Shown in pieces: positions 25,783-34,303 of a stretch of DNA of 64,000 nt. Below the pieces are notes generated by a model. It was not told the DNA's origin. It saw only the letters and a program-made list of their open reading frames with translations, and searched no databases. Numbering within the stretch: the stretch's first letter is position 1; every line of letters starts with the position of its first letter. Source of the stretch: Eikenella exigua. GTDB lineage: Bacteria > Pseudomonadota > Gammaproteobacteria > Burkholderiales > Neisseriaceae. The DNA lies in NCBI RefSeq assembly GCF_008805035.1, contig NZ_CP038018.1:310001-374000 (forward strand). The letters are read 5' to 3'. The translations under genes and the position numbers were made by a program.

Positions 25783-26655
25783 ATGAGCAATCCCGCTCTG
25801 CGTGTCGACCGCCTTGGCTCCGGTTGGATGGTGGTTTCAGCCGCCCTGTTTGCCCTGATGGGCGCGTTTGCCAAAGCCGCCGGCAGCCGTTTCGGCTTCA
25901 GTTTTAACGAGCTGGTGTTTTGGCGCATGTTGTTCGGCCTTTTCGCCATTGGCCTGCCCGAATGGTGGCGCGGGCACGCCTTCCGCACGCCCTATCTGAA
26001 ATCGCACCTCAACCGCAGCATCACCGGCTCGGTGGCACTCTTGCTCTCGTTTTTCGCGCTCACCCGCCTGCCGCTGGCCACCGCCATCACACTCAATTAC
26101 ACCTCTTCGCTGTTTTTGGCCTTGCTTTCCTTCATTTTCCTTAAGGAAAGAATTGCCCCGCTGATGCTGGCTGCGCTCTTGATGGGTTTTGGCGGCATCA
26201 TTATCTTGCTTCAGCCCACCATTGCCGCCGAGCAGCAGCTTGCCGGCCTCATCGGCCTGATTTCCGGCGTGTGTTCCGGCTGGACGTATTTGCAGGTGCG
26301 CGAACTCTCGCAGCTGGGCGAACCCAGCTGGCGCGTGGTGTTTTACTTCTGCTGCGTGGCCACGGCCATGTCGGGCATATTGGCCTGCATCAACGGCTGG
26401 CAGCCGCCCACCGCCCAATCGCTGCCCTACCTGTTCGGCCTGGGTGCTGCCGGTACCCTCGGCCAGTTGGCGATGACCCGCGCCTACCAAGTGGGGCGCA
26501 AGCTCACGGTGGCTTCGCTGGCCTACCTCACCGTGGTATTTTCCACCCTGCTGGGCATTTTCTGGTTGGGCGACAGCACCAGCTGGCACGAAATCATCGG
26601 TATGTTGGTGATTGTATGCGCCGGCGTATTGGGCAGTTTTGCCAAAGGTAAATAA
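25783..26655 (+). CDS. EamA-family (DMT) transporter
   Basis: 290 residues from the ATG at 25783. A later ATG (about 25828, Met before VVSAALFAL) is possible because the promoter overlaps the first start. Ten hydrophobic segments form two EamA repeats (about 15-140 and 150-285). The first has NYTSSLFLALLSFIFLKERI and the second LTVVFSTLLGIFWLGD, the family's repeat ends. It is an inner-membrane exporter of small metabolites; substrate unknown. A second, unrelated DMT member (rarD) is at 31.3 kb. Confidence 0.87.
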   Translation: MSNPALRVDRLGSGWMVVSAALFALMGAFAKAAGSRFGFSFNELVFWRMLFGLFAIGLPEWWRGHAFRTPYLKSHLNRSITGSVALLLSFFALTRLPLATAITLNYTSSLFLALLSFIFLKERIAPLMLAALLMGFGGIIILLQPTIAAEQQLAGLIGLISGVCSGWTYLQVRELSQLGEPSWRVVFYFCCVATAMSGILACINGWQPPTAQSLPYLFGLGAAGTLGQLAMTRAYQVGRKLTVASLAYLTVVFSTLLGIFWLGDSTSWHEIIGMLVIVCAGVLGSFAKGK

Positions 26656-26721
26656 AGGGGGCTTAAAGACTACCTGAAAGTAAGGCGAACAATTTATCCA
26701 CTGTATTTAAAGGAGAAAATT

Positions 26722-27600
26722 ATGATTAATAGCATGACCGGTTTTGCCAACGGCAGCGCCGAACATGGCAGCAAACGCCTGTATATCGAACTGCGCGCGG
26801 TCAACCACCGCTATCTCGACATCCAATTCAAAATGCCTGAAGACCTGCGCCACCTCGAAGGCGCACTACGCGAAGCCGTATCCGCCCACGCCGCGCGCGG
26901 CAAAATCGAATGCCGCATCCAGCTGCGCCACGGCGAGCAGACCGGCGGCGAGCAAGAATTGTGGCTGAACAAAAAATTGGTTGCCCGACTGGCTAAAATC
27001 AACAATAAAATCTGTAAGAAACATCCCGACATCAACCGCTTGGGCGTGGCCGATATTCTCGCTTTCCCCGGCGTGCTGTCCGCTCCGGCGGAAGAAACCG
27101 GCGATTTGGACGAAGCCGTGCTGCAGCTCATCAACGAAGTGCTGGTCGCTTTCAACCAAGCCCGCAGCCGCGAGGGCGAGCAGCTGCAACAGCACCTGCT
27201 GCAGCGTTTGCAACAGATGGAACAGATTCTGGACGCATTGGCCGCCGCTTTCCCGCAGCTGCTGCAACAGCATATGGACAAAGTGCGCCAGCGGCTGCGC
27301 GAAGCGGTGGGCGACGTGGAAAACGACCGCCTGCAGCAAGAGTTTGCCTTGTTTATGCAGAAGGCAGACGTGGACGAAGAATTCAGCCGCCTGCGCACCC
27401 ACATCGCCGAAGTGCGCCGCATCGTGAGCAGCCAGCCCAAAGGTAGCATCGGCAAACGCCTGGATTTCCTGATGCAGGAACTCAACCGCGAAGCCAACAC
27501 GCTGGGCAGCAAATCCATTGCCGCCGAATGCACGCAGGCTTCGGTGGAGTTGAAAGTGCTCATTGAGCAGATGCGTGAGCAGGTGCAGAATATTGAGTGA
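26722..27600 (+). CDS. yicC: YicC/YloC-family endoribonuclease
   Basis: 292 residues. The start INSMTGFANGSAE and the RAVNHRYLDIQFKMPEDLR segment are typical of YicC. The C-terminal SQPKGSIGKRLDFLMQELNREANTLGSKS is the most conserved block of the family. YicC-type proteins are endoribonucleases that help degrade certain small RNAs. The central part is helical and Gln-rich. AAAGGAG is upstream. It ends convergently with a periplasmic protein gene, separated by an inverted DUS pair. Confidence 0.92.
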   Translation: MINSMTGFANGSAEHGSKRLYIELRAVNHRYLDIQFKMPEDLRHLEGALREAVSAHAARGKIECRIQLRHGEQTGGEQELWLNKKLVARLAKINNKICKKHPDINRLGVADILAFPGVLSAPAEETGDLDEAVLQLINEVLVAFNQARSREGEQLQQHLLQRLQQMEQILDALAAAFPQLLQQHMDKVRQRLREAVGDVENDRLQQEFALFMQKADVDEEFSRLRTHIAEVRRIVSSQPKGSIGKRLDFLMQELNREANTLGSKSIAAECTQASVELKVLIEQMREQVQNIE

Positions 27601-27618
27601 TGTTTGTGCAGACTGAAG

Positions 27619-27651
27619 AAAGGCTACCTGAAAATGTTTCAGGTAGCCTTT
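27619..27651. terminator. Inverted DUS pair between convergent genes
   Basis: 15-bp arms AAAGGCTACCTGAAA (27619-27633) and TTTCAGGTAGCCTTT (27637-27651) with a 3-nt loop, between yicC and the minus-strand periplasmic protein gene. It can serve both. Confidence 0.8.
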
Positions 27652-27656
27652 CGGGT

Positions 27657-28175
27657 TTATTGGGCTGTGCCGGAGGCTTCGCTGGCGGTGGGGGTTGCGG
27701 AGGCAGCGGGGTTTTTCAGCCAGGCGGCAGTGTCTTTGGCGAGGGTGTCGGTTACGCGTTCGAGCACGGAGCAGGAGCTTTTAAACATGCCGCCCATGCC
27801 GCCGAGGGAGCGGCGGGAAAGCTCGGTGGTGGCAGTTTGCTGGCCGTTTTCGTAGCGGGTGAGGCGGATGTGCATGGATTTGTAGTGGCCGGTGAAGGCG
27901 CTGCCGTAGCTGCGGGCGTCGGTAATCTGTACTTCGAGACGGTCAGGCTGACCGGCGAGGCTGTCGGCACTGGTGGCCTGCAGTTCGATGCCGCCGGCTT
28001 TGGCTTGCTCGATGATTTTGCGGCTGAGGTTTGTGCCTAAATCGGTGCATTCTTGGCGGATGCGGTCGGCCACTTTGGCTTCGGGGGCGTAGGGGATGGT
28101 GTCGGCGATAAAGCTTTGGGCGTAGGTTTGGCCGGCGATGAGGAGGGCGGCGATGGCGGTGAGGCGGCGGAGCAT
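27657..28175 (-). CDS. Hypothetical secreted (periplasmic) protein
   Basis: 172 residues. Signal peptide about 1-19 (MLRRLTAIAALLIAGQTYA, cut after AYA-like TYA). The mature part has two cysteines (about 42 and 135) that could form a disulfide. It contains a beta-rich region (RLEVQITDARSYGSAFTGHY) and ends in a low-complexity Ala/Thr/Ser tail. I do not recognise a named family. It stands alone between DUS pairs and is the neighbour of gyrB. The secreted location is a good inference; the function is unknown. Confidence 0.7.
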   Translation of the reverse strand: MLRRLTAIAALLIAGQTYAQSFIADTIPYAPEAKVADRIRQECTDLGTNLSRKIIEQAKAGGIELQATSADSLAGQPDRLEVQITDARSYGSAFTGHYKSMHIRLTRYENGQQTATTELSRRSLGGMGGMFKSSCSVLERVTDTLAKDTAAWLKNPAASATPTASEASGTAQ

Positions 28176-28223
28176 GGGTGTCCTTTTTGGGGGTAGTTGA
28201 ACGGTGGGGTAAGGGGTTTTAAA

Positions 28224-28260
28224 TTTTCAGGTAGCCTTTGTAGGAAAGGCTACCTGAAAA
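28224..28260. terminator. Inverted DUS pair behind gyrB
   Basis: 16-bp arms TTTTCAGGTAGCCTTT (28224-28239) and AAAGGCTACCTGAAAA (28245-28260) with a 5-nt loop, 12 bp after the gyrB stop. It terminates gyrB on the minus strand. Confidence 0.75.
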
Positions 28261-28272
28261 AGTTGCGCTGCT

Positions 28273-30672
28273 TTATGCATCAATATTTTGCGCAATCAGA
28301 GCGTTGGTTTCGATGAACTCGCGGCGGGGTTCGACTTCGTCGCCCATCAGGGTGACGAATACTTTGTCGGCGGCGATGGCATCTTCGATGCGCACTTTTA
28401 AGAGGCGGCGCACTTCCGGGTCCATAGTGGTTTCCCACAGCTGTTCGGCGTTCATCTCGCCCAGCCCTTTGTAGCGCTGGATGGCCATGCCTTTTTGCGC
28501 ACCGGCGAGCAGGATGTCGATGGCCTGCTCGAAGCTGTTTACGGTTTGCGGCTCGGCTTCGCCTTTGTGGAGCAGGGCGCCGGGCTCAACCAGGCCTTGG
28601 AGCTGTTCGGCGGTGCGGCTGATGGTTTGGTAGGCTTTGCTGTCGATGAATTTCTGATCAAGATAGGAAACCATCACGTTGCCGTGCAGCTGGCGGGTGA
28701 TTTTGATGAAATGGCCGCCTTCGTGGCCGTCGAGGCGCTCCAGCGCCACTTCTTCTTTAGCCAGCAGGGGGGTGAGGGCGGCGATGGCGGCATCGGTGCT
28801 TTCGGCGCTTTCGAGCGAAATGGGCGTGGTGTCGAGCAGGGCACGCAGCACGAGGCCGTCGATGATGCGGCTTTCCTGTTCGATGGTGCTGCGGGCGCGG
28901 AGGAACTGCTTGGCGGCGCGTTCCAGCTCGGCGCCTTCCAGCGTGCGGCCGCCGGAAACGATTTTGGCTTTGTCTACAGCGAGGCCGAGCAGAAATTCGT
29001 CTTTTTCCGTGTCGTCTTTCAGGTAGCGTTCCTGTTTGCCGTATTTGGCTTTATAAAGCGGGGGTTGGGCGATATAGATGTAGCCGCGCTCCACCAGCTC
29101 GGGCATTTGGCGGTAGAAGAAGGTTAGGAGCAGGGTGCGGATATGGGCGCCGTCAACGTCGGCATCGGTCATGATGATGATGCGGTGGTAGCGCAGCTTT
29201 TCCAGATTGAATTCTTCTTTGCCGATGGAGGTGCCCAGCGCGGTAATTAGGGTGGCCACTTCTTGGCTGGCGAGCATTTTCTCGAAGCGGGCTTTTTCCA
29301 CGTTGAGGATTTTGCCCTTCAGCGGCAGGATGGCTTGGAATTTGCGGTCGCGGCCTTGTTTGGCAGAGCCGCCGGCAGAGTCGCCCTCCACCAGATACAG
29401 CTCGGATAGGGCTGGGTCTTTTTCTTGGCAGTCGGCCAGTTTGCCGGGCAACCCTAAGCCGTCCATCACGCCTTTGCGGCGGGTGATTTCGCGCGCTTTG
29501 CGGGCAGCTTCGCGGGCGCGGGCGGCATCCACGATTTTGCTGCAAATAACTTTGGCATCTTGCGGATTTTCTTCCAAAAATTCGTGCAGCGCCTGGCTGA
29601 GTACTTCGTTCACCACGGGGGCGATTTCGCTGGAAACTAGTTTGTCTTTGGTTTGGGAGGAGAATTTCGGGTCGGGCAGCTTCACGGAAAGCACGCACAC
29701 CAAGCCTTCGCGCATATCGTCGCCGCTGGTATCCACCTTAGCTTTCTTAGCGATTTCATTAGCTTCGATGTATTGGTTGATCGTGCGAGTCATGGCGGCG
29801 CGCAGGGCAGTGAGGTGGGTGCCGCCGTCGCGCTGCGGGATGTTGTTGGTGAAGCATTGCACGGATTCTTGGTAGCTGTCGTTCCATTGCATGGCGCACT
29901 CTACCGTCATGCCATCTCGTTCGCCGAGGGTGTAGAAGATTTTGTCGTGCAAGGGTTTTTTGCCACCGGTGGTGTAACGGACGAAACCGGCCACGCCGCC
30001 GGATTCGGCGAAGTTTTCGTGTTTGCCGTCGCGTTTGTCGAACAGTTCGATTTTCACGCCGTTGTTTAAGAAGGATAATTCGCGAATACGCTTGGCTAGG
30101 GTTTCAAATTTATATTGCACCAAGCCGAAGGTTTCTTCGCTGGCCATGAATTGCACGCGCGTGCCGTGTTTGTCGGCCGGGCAGTCGGCTACGGCTTTGA
30201 GCGGGGCAACGGTTTCGCCGCGGCGGAATTCGACAAAATGCTCTTTGCCTTCGCGCCAGATGGTGAGTTTCAGCCAGTCGGAAAGGGCGTTTACTACGGA
30301 TACGCCCACGCCGTGCAGGCCGCCGGAGACTTTGTAGCTGTTGTTGTCGAACTTGCCGCCCGCATGCAGGATGGTCATGATAACTTCGGCGGCGGAACGG
30401 CCTTCTTTGGGGTGGATGCCGGTGGGGATGCCGCGCCCGTTGTCTTCGATGGTGATGGATTCGTCGGCGTTGATGGACACGGTGATGCTGTCACAATGAC
30501 CGGCCAGCGCTTCATCGATTGCGTTGTCGAGCACTTCGAACACCATGTGGTGCAGGCCGGATCCGTCTTGGGTGTCGCCGATATACATGCCGGGGCGTTT
30601 GCGCACGGCCTCCAATCCTTCGAGGACTTGGATGCTGTCTGCGCCGTATTCTTGTTGGGTTTGTTCTGTCAT
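28273..30672 (-). CDS. gyrB: DNA gyrase subunit B
   Basis: 799 residues, normal for proteobacterial GyrB. GHKL ATPase domain with EVLDNAIDEALAG, DNGRGIPTG and GGLHGVGVSVVNALS. The transducer domain follows, then TOPRIM with LVEGDSAGGSAKQGRDR (about 424-440) and DADVDGAHIRTLLLTFFYR. The C-terminal region ends QRYKGLGEMNAEQLWETTMDP. With GyrA it supercoils DNA using ATP. A degenerate DUS (TTTCAGGTAGCG) is inside the gene near 29018. It is not next to recF or dnaN here. Confidence 0.97.
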   Translation of the reverse strand: MTEQTQQEYGADSIQVLEGLEAVRKRPGMYIGDTQDGSGLHHMVFEVLDNAIDEALAGHCDSITVSINADESITIEDNGRGIPTGIHPKEGRSAAEVIMTILHAGGKFDNNSYKVSGGLHGVGVSVVNALSDWLKLTIWREGKEHFVEFRRGETVAPLKAVADCPADKHGTRVQFMASEETFGLVQYKFETLAKRIRELSFLNNGVKIELFDKRDGKHENFAESGGVAGFVRYTTGGKKPLHDKIFYTLGERDGMTVECAMQWNDSYQESVQCFTNNIPQRDGGTHLTALRAAMTRTINQYIEANEIAKKAKVDTSGDDMREGLVCVLSVKLPDPKFSSQTKDKLVSSEIAPVVNEVLSQALHEFLEENPQDAKVICSKIVDAARAREAARKAREITRRKGVMDGLGLPGKLADCQEKDPALSELYLVEGDSAGGSAKQGRDRKFQAILPLKGKILNVEKARFEKMLASQEVATLITALGTSIGKEEFNLEKLRYHRIIIMTDADVDGAHIRTLLLTFFYRQMPELVERGYIYIAQPPLYKAKYGKQERYLKDDTEKDEFLLGLAVDKAKIVSGGRTLEGAELERAAKQFLRARSTIEQESRIIDGLVLRALLDTTPISLESAESTDAAIAALTPLLAKEEVALERLDGHEGGHFIKITRQLHGNVMVSYLDQKFIDSKAYQTISRTAEQLQGLVEPGALLHKGEAEPQTVNSFEQAIDILLAGAQKGMAIQRYKGLGEMNAEQLWETTMDPEVRRLLKVRIEDAIAADKVFVTLMGDEVEPRREFIETNALIAQNIDA

Positions 30673-30700
30673 GGTTGTTTTGCTGTGATGAGAATGAGTT

Positions 30701-30741
30701 TGAGGCTACCTGAAAACTTAGGTTCAACGAAATTGAAACGA
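30701..30741. repeat. DUS-linked hairpin module
   Basis: A DUS (30703-30714, forward) followed by GGTTCAACGAAATTGAA, a diverged copy of the motif AGCTTCAACGAAGTT found beside DUS at about eleven places. It is located between gyrB and the hypothetical gene upstream. Confidence 0.55.
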
Positions 30742-30742
30742 A

Positions 30743-31108
30743 TTATCCGTTTATCTTTGCCCAAGGTTGCCCTTGATACAGGATGCAGTTTTGATCTTTC
30801 ACGGTAATGGAGTTCAGATACAGCAGACAGTCGTATAGGCATTTGGCTTCGACTTGCGTTAAGCCGTCTGCCAGCTCTTCGCGCACATCGATACAAACGG
30901 GAGTGAAGAATAGATGCCCCGTCCATTTGCTTGGCGGAGTATAGATTTTTTGGTCGGCAGCTTGTTTTAGGGCTGCCTTTACGTCGCTCACAAATTGCTG
31001 AAAAGATGCAACGATGATACGGCTGTTGCTGAATGTGCCACGATGTTCCACCACGATGCCGTTGTGGCGGATAGAGATGTGGTTGAAACGGATTTCTATG
31101 GTAATCAT
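30743..31108 (-). CDS. Hypothetical protein, weakly YjaA-like
   Basis: 121 residues, soluble. Starts MITIEIRFNHISIRHNG, has a FSNSRIIVASFQQF region and ends with a cysteine-containing helix (LTQVEAKCLYDCLLYL). The N-terminal strand pair and FSN..IVA pattern remind me of the E. coli stress protein YjaA, but this is from memory and weak. It lies upstream of gyrB in the same direction; a DUS-linked hairpin module sits between them. Function unknown. Confidence 0.62.
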   Translation of the reverse strand: MITIEIRFNHISIRHNGIVVEHRGTFSNSRIIVASFQQFVSDVKAALKQAADQKIYTPPSKWTGHLFFTPVCIDVREELADGLTQVEAKCLYDCLLYLNSITVKDQNCILYQGQPWAKING

Positions 31109-31204
31109 GGAGATGTGTGCTAAAACTGATGGTTTCAGGCCACCTGAAACCTAACGTATAATTATAACACATCTGCCCAAGTCGTTTTCGCCTGAACAAA
31201 GAAA

Positions 31205-31225
31205 AGGCTTCCGCTTAGGAAGCCT
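31205..31225 (-). terminator. Rho-independent hairpin, probable rarD terminator
   Basis: 8-bp stem AGGCTTCC (31205-31212) / GGAAGCCT (31218-31225) with loop gctta, followed on the minus strand by TTTTC. It lies 30 bp after the rarD stop. A DUS of Simonsiella type at 31254-31265 is just before it. Confidence 0.7.
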
Positions 31226-31254
31226 AGTTTTCATTTCATTGAAGCAGATAATTT

Positions 31255-32157
31255 TCAGGCAGCCTGTTCTGCCTTTTCGCGGCGCATGGTTTGGATACCG
31301 TGATAGAGCATCACGATGATGCTCGCCCAAATCAGGCTGTGGCTCACCATGGCCACCCAATCCAAATGCTCGCCCAACACAAACACCGAAAGCAGAAACA
31401 GCAGCGCCGGCTCCAGATAGCTCAGCATGCCGAACAATACCACTGGCAAAAGCTCGTTGGCTGTGAGGTTGACCTGCATCGATACCGCACCGTTGAGCCC
31501 CAAGAGCACGGCAAATAAAAGCAAAATCGGTTTGGCCTCGATCATGGCCGGGCTGGGTGAATACATCACCAGATACCAAATCACAAAAGGCAGCGCCAAA
31601 ATCAAATCCAGCAAGAGCCCGAGCAGCGGCGGTACGCCTTGCCAGCGGCGCATGATGTAATAAATCGGGAAGGTGGCGAACACGGCAATGGTTACCCAGG
31701 AAAACGTGCCGCTGTTCCAGATTTCCAGGGCCACCGCTGCCGAAGCCAGCAGCACGGCAATCAGCTGCAAGCGATCAAGCCGCTCGCGGAACACCATCAC
31801 CCCGCCCAGCATCATCGCAAGCGGGAATAGGAAGTAGCCCATCGATACGTCCACCCCCTTGCCGTTTACCGGCGCCCACATATAGAGCCAAATCTGCCCG
31901 ATCATAATCGGCGCGGGCAGCAGCACCAGCGCCCAGCGGCGCACATTGCCGCCGATTTCGTGCAGAAATTTGGCCGCATCACGTTTGGCCGACGTGAGCA
32001 GCATAATGGAGAGCGCACAGGCAAACGTACCCACGATACGCCAGGCAAACACATCCGTACCACTCATCGGCCGCATCCACGGGCCAAACATAAACAGCGA
32101 GCCGAACAGAATATTGGAGACCACGGCCGCAATAATCCCCTTGGCCATTCTCGACAT
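31255..32157 (-). CDS. rarD: RarD-type DMT transporter
   Basis: 300 residues from the ATG at 32157, which has GGAAGG six bases upstream; a longer frame adds 20 residues without support. About ten membrane helices in two EamA repeats. Typical RarD sequence: FGSLFMFGPWMRPMSGTDVF, the APVNGKGVDVSMGYFLFPLAMML segment and LSYLEPALLFLLSVFVLGE. RarD-family proteins are inner-membrane permeases named for a chloramphenicol-sensitive phenotype; substrates are uncertain. The C-terminal codons and stop overlap a Simonsiella-type DUS (31254-31265). Confidence 0.88.
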   Translation of the reverse strand: MSRMAKGIIAAVVSNILFGSLFMFGPWMRPMSGTDVFAWRIVGTFACALSIMLLTSAKRDAAKFLHEIGGNVRRWALVLLPAPIMIGQIWLYMWAPVNGKGVDVSMGYFLFPLAMMLGGVMVFRERLDRLQLIAVLLASAAVALEIWNSGTFSWVTIAVFATFPIYYIMRRWQGVPPLLGLLLDLILALPFVIWYLVMYSPSPAMIEAKPILLLFAVLLGLNGAVSMQVNLTANELLPVVLFGMLSYLEPALLFLLSVFVLGEHLDWVAMVSHSLIWASIIVMLYHGIQTMRREKAEQAA

Positions 32158-32575
32158 ATACAGCCTTCCAGAATTAAAGATAGTTAACATTATAAGCTTC
32201 ATCGTGCCGCTTGGCACGTTTTAGCGGTTTTGCTTAAATAACCGTGGGAAAGGAGAAACAGGGCAATGATTTGCCTATTTGTGCCGTGGGTAAAGGCTAC
32301 CTGAAAAATTCCGGTAATGGTTTGTGTGAAGTTGAGTTAATTAAGATGAAAAGGGTTTTGGGTTGAGTGCTAAGACGATTTTTCAGGTAGCCTTCTACAC
32401 ACTGAAAGGCTACCTGAGAAAATGTTGGCTGCATTTTTGCCTCTCAGAAACTCGGTCTTGGCTTTAATCAGACATCGATCCACTTTGTTGGGTTGAAGCT
32501 CACGCTTTCAGGTAGCCTAAACCGTGCAAACGGTCTAAACTTCTGGCTTTATATACTTCAAGCCCGAATTTTCCC
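32158..32575. other. Divergent rarD / mutM gap with DUS
   Basis: About 420 bp. It contains DUS at 32294-32305 and 32382-32393 (inverted but far apart), a degenerate forward copy at 32406-32417 (last base changed), and a hairpin-module DUS at 32480-32518 ending with an exact reverse DUS (32508-32519). No gene is supported. Promoters of rarD and mutM should be at its edges; none is clear. Confidence 0.5.
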
Positions 32576-33397
32576 ATGCCCGAACTGCCCGAAGTTGAAA
32601 CCACCCGCCGGGGGATCCAGCCCTATATGCAGGGCAAAACCGTGGCCGAGGTAGTGGTGCGCCAGCCGAAATTGCGTTGGCCAGTGCTGCCGGATTTGGC
32701 GCGGCAGCTCTCCGGCAGCCGCATTGTGCATATTCGCCGCCGCGCCAAGTATTTGCTGTTTGAGTTTGCCCACGGCGTGATGCTGCTGCATTTGGGCATG
32801 TCGGGCAGCCTGCGTGTGTATCCCGACGGCAGCGCGCCATCGCCGGAAAAGCATGATCACCTCGATATCATCACCACCGACCAGACCGTGCTGCGCCTGC
32901 GAGACCCGCGCCGTTTCGGTGCAGTGCTGTGGTTTGCCGGGGCGGCAGAACAGCATCCGTTGTTGCGGCATTTGGGCCCTGAGCCGCTGCAAGACGAGTT
33001 CACTGCAGGCTACCTGAAAAATGCACTCTCACGTCGCAAAAGTGCCATCAAAACCGCGTTGATGGACAATAAAGTTGTGGTGGGCGTGGGCAATATTTAT
33101 GCCAACGAAGCGTTATTTGCCGCCGGTATCCTGCCCACCCGCTGTGCCGACAGCGTGTCTGCCGAGGAGTGCCGCCGCTTGGTAGTGGAAATCCGCAGCG
33201 TGCTGCACCGCGCTCTGGAAGCCGGTGGCAGCAGCCTGCGCGATTTTTTGCACAGCGATGGGCAAAGCGGCTATTTCCAGCAGCAATATAATGTATATGG
33301 CCGCGAGGGCGAAGCATGCCGTCAATGCGGCACGTCGATTGCGCGGCAGATTATCGGCCAGCGCAGCAGTTTTTACTGCCCGCAATGCCAGCGTTGA
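32576..33397 (+). CDS. mutM: Formamidopyrimidine-DNA glycosylase (MutM/Fpg)
   Basis: 273 residues. The N-terminal MPELPEVET gives catalytic Pro2 and Glu3. HLGMSGSLRV and RDPRRFG are the conserved DNA-contact segments. GVGNIYANEALF precedes the helix-two-turn-helix, and the C-terminal zinc finger CRQCGTSI...FYCPQC is complete. The enzyme removes 8-oxoguanine and other oxidised purines. A DUS is in frame (AGYLKN, about 143-148). plsC follows 46 bp downstream in the same direction. Confidence 0.96.
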   Translation: MPELPEVETTRRGIQPYMQGKTVAEVVVRQPKLRWPVLPDLARQLSGSRIVHIRRRAKYLLFEFAHGVMLLHLGMSGSLRVYPDGSAPSPEKHDHLDIITTDQTVLRLRDPRRFGAVLWFAGAAEQHPLLRHLGPEPLQDEFTAGYLKNALSRRKSAIKTALMDNKVVVGVGNIYANEALFAAGILPTRCADSVSAEECRRLVVEIRSVLHRALEAGGSSLRDFLHSDGQSGYFQQQYNVYGREGEACRQCGTSIARQIIGQRSSFYCPQCQR

Positions 33398-33443
33398 AGC
33401 CGTTCAGGTGGCCTTTCTCAATCTAATAATTAGACCAGCACAA

Positions 33444-34220
33444 ATGAGCACGCAATCTACTTCAATTTTCACCCGTCTGTTCCGCGTCCTGCACCTGCTG
33501 TGTTGGTTCTTATGCACGATTTACCGGCTGTTCCGCCTGCGCGAATACAACCAGCATAGCAAAGACGTGATGCAGGATTTGGCGCGTAGTATGTTGAAAG
33601 TGTTGCATATCCGTGTCGAAGCTAATCCGAACAACCCGCCGTTTCCGCCTGTGTTCCTCGGCGCGGCGAACCATGTGTCCTGGCTCGATCCGATGATCCT
33701 GATGGCCATGTATCCCACCGTGTTCATCGCCAAACGCGAAATACGCTCCTGGCCGGTGTTGGGTGCGATGGTAGCGCGCACCGGCGCGGTGTTCATCAAC
33801 CGCAACAGCCGCAACGATGTGGCGCCGGTAAACAAGGCTATTGTGCGTTCGATGAGTGCGGGGCACAGCGTGTCGTTCTTCCCTGAATCTAAAGCTTCAG
33901 ACGGCATATCGTTGCTGCCGTTTAAAGCTGCACTGTTTCAATCTGCGCTAGATAGCGGCCTTCCCGCCGTGGCCGTGGCGTTGCGCTACTGTGACAGTGA
34001 CGGCTGCCGCACCACCGCCCCCGCCTATGCTGGCAATACCGGCCTCTTTACAGCCCTGTGGCGTACCGTATCCATGCCCGACATCATCGTCCGCGTCGAC
34101 TGTTCCATGCCGCTTACCCTGAATGCTGAAGAAGCCGCTGACGCCTCCTCCCGCTTCCTGCTCAAAGATAAGGCCGAAGCTTTTGTGGGCGAGATTGTGA
34201 ACGGGGAGGAGAAGGGCTGA
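33444..34220 (+). CDS. plsC: 1-acyl-glycerol-3-phosphate acyltransferase (PlsC family)
   Basis: 258 residues from the ATG at 33444; the longer frame overlaps mutM. One N-terminal membrane segment (about 12-30) precedes the PlsC domain. The catalytic NHVSWLD (HX4D) is at about 80-86, then FIAKREIRSWP and FINRN. The third motif reads FFPESKASDG instead of the usual FPEGTR-type, so the conserved Gly is Ser. It acylates lysophosphatidate in membrane lipid synthesis; Neisseria nlaA/nlaB are the relatives. A canonical ATGCCGTCTGAA uptake sequence (33896-33907, reverse) lies right after this motif. Confidence 0.88.
   Translation: MSTQSTSIFTRLFRVLHLLCWFLCTIYRLFRLREYNQHSKDVMQDLARSMLKVLHIRVEANPNNPPFPPVFLGAANHVSWLDPMILMAMYPTVFIAKREIRSWPVLGAMVARTGAVFINRNSRNDVAPVNKAIVRSMSAGHSVSFFPESKASDGISLLPFKAALFQSALDSGLPAVAVALRYCDSDGCRTTAPAYAGNTGLFTALWRTVSMPDIIVRVDCSMPLTLNAEEAADASSRFLLKDKAEAFVGEIVNGEEKG
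33896..33907 (-). repeat. Canonical Neisseria DUS (AT-DUS) inside plsC
   Basis: ATGCCGTCTGAA, all 12 bases of the N. meningitidis/gonorrhoeae uptake sequence, on the minus strand within plsC (coding Ala-Ser-Asp-Gly). It differs from the local dialect, AGGCTACCTGAA. Confidence 0.85.
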
Positions 34221-34238
34221 TTGCTGTTGAAGAAATGA

Positions 34239-34278
34239 AAAAAGGCTACCTGGAAACTATTCTTCAGATAGCCTTTTT
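34239..34278. terminator. Degenerate DUS pair between convergent plsC and lgt
   Basis: AAAAAGGCTACCTGG on the left and CAGATAGCCTTTTT on the right form an imperfect hairpin (one mutation in each DUS core), with flanking A and T runs. It works as a two-way terminator though no longer a good uptake signal. Confidence 0.7.
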
Positions 34279-34303
34279 GCTTTCAAAGCCGTTGCATTAA
34301 ACA

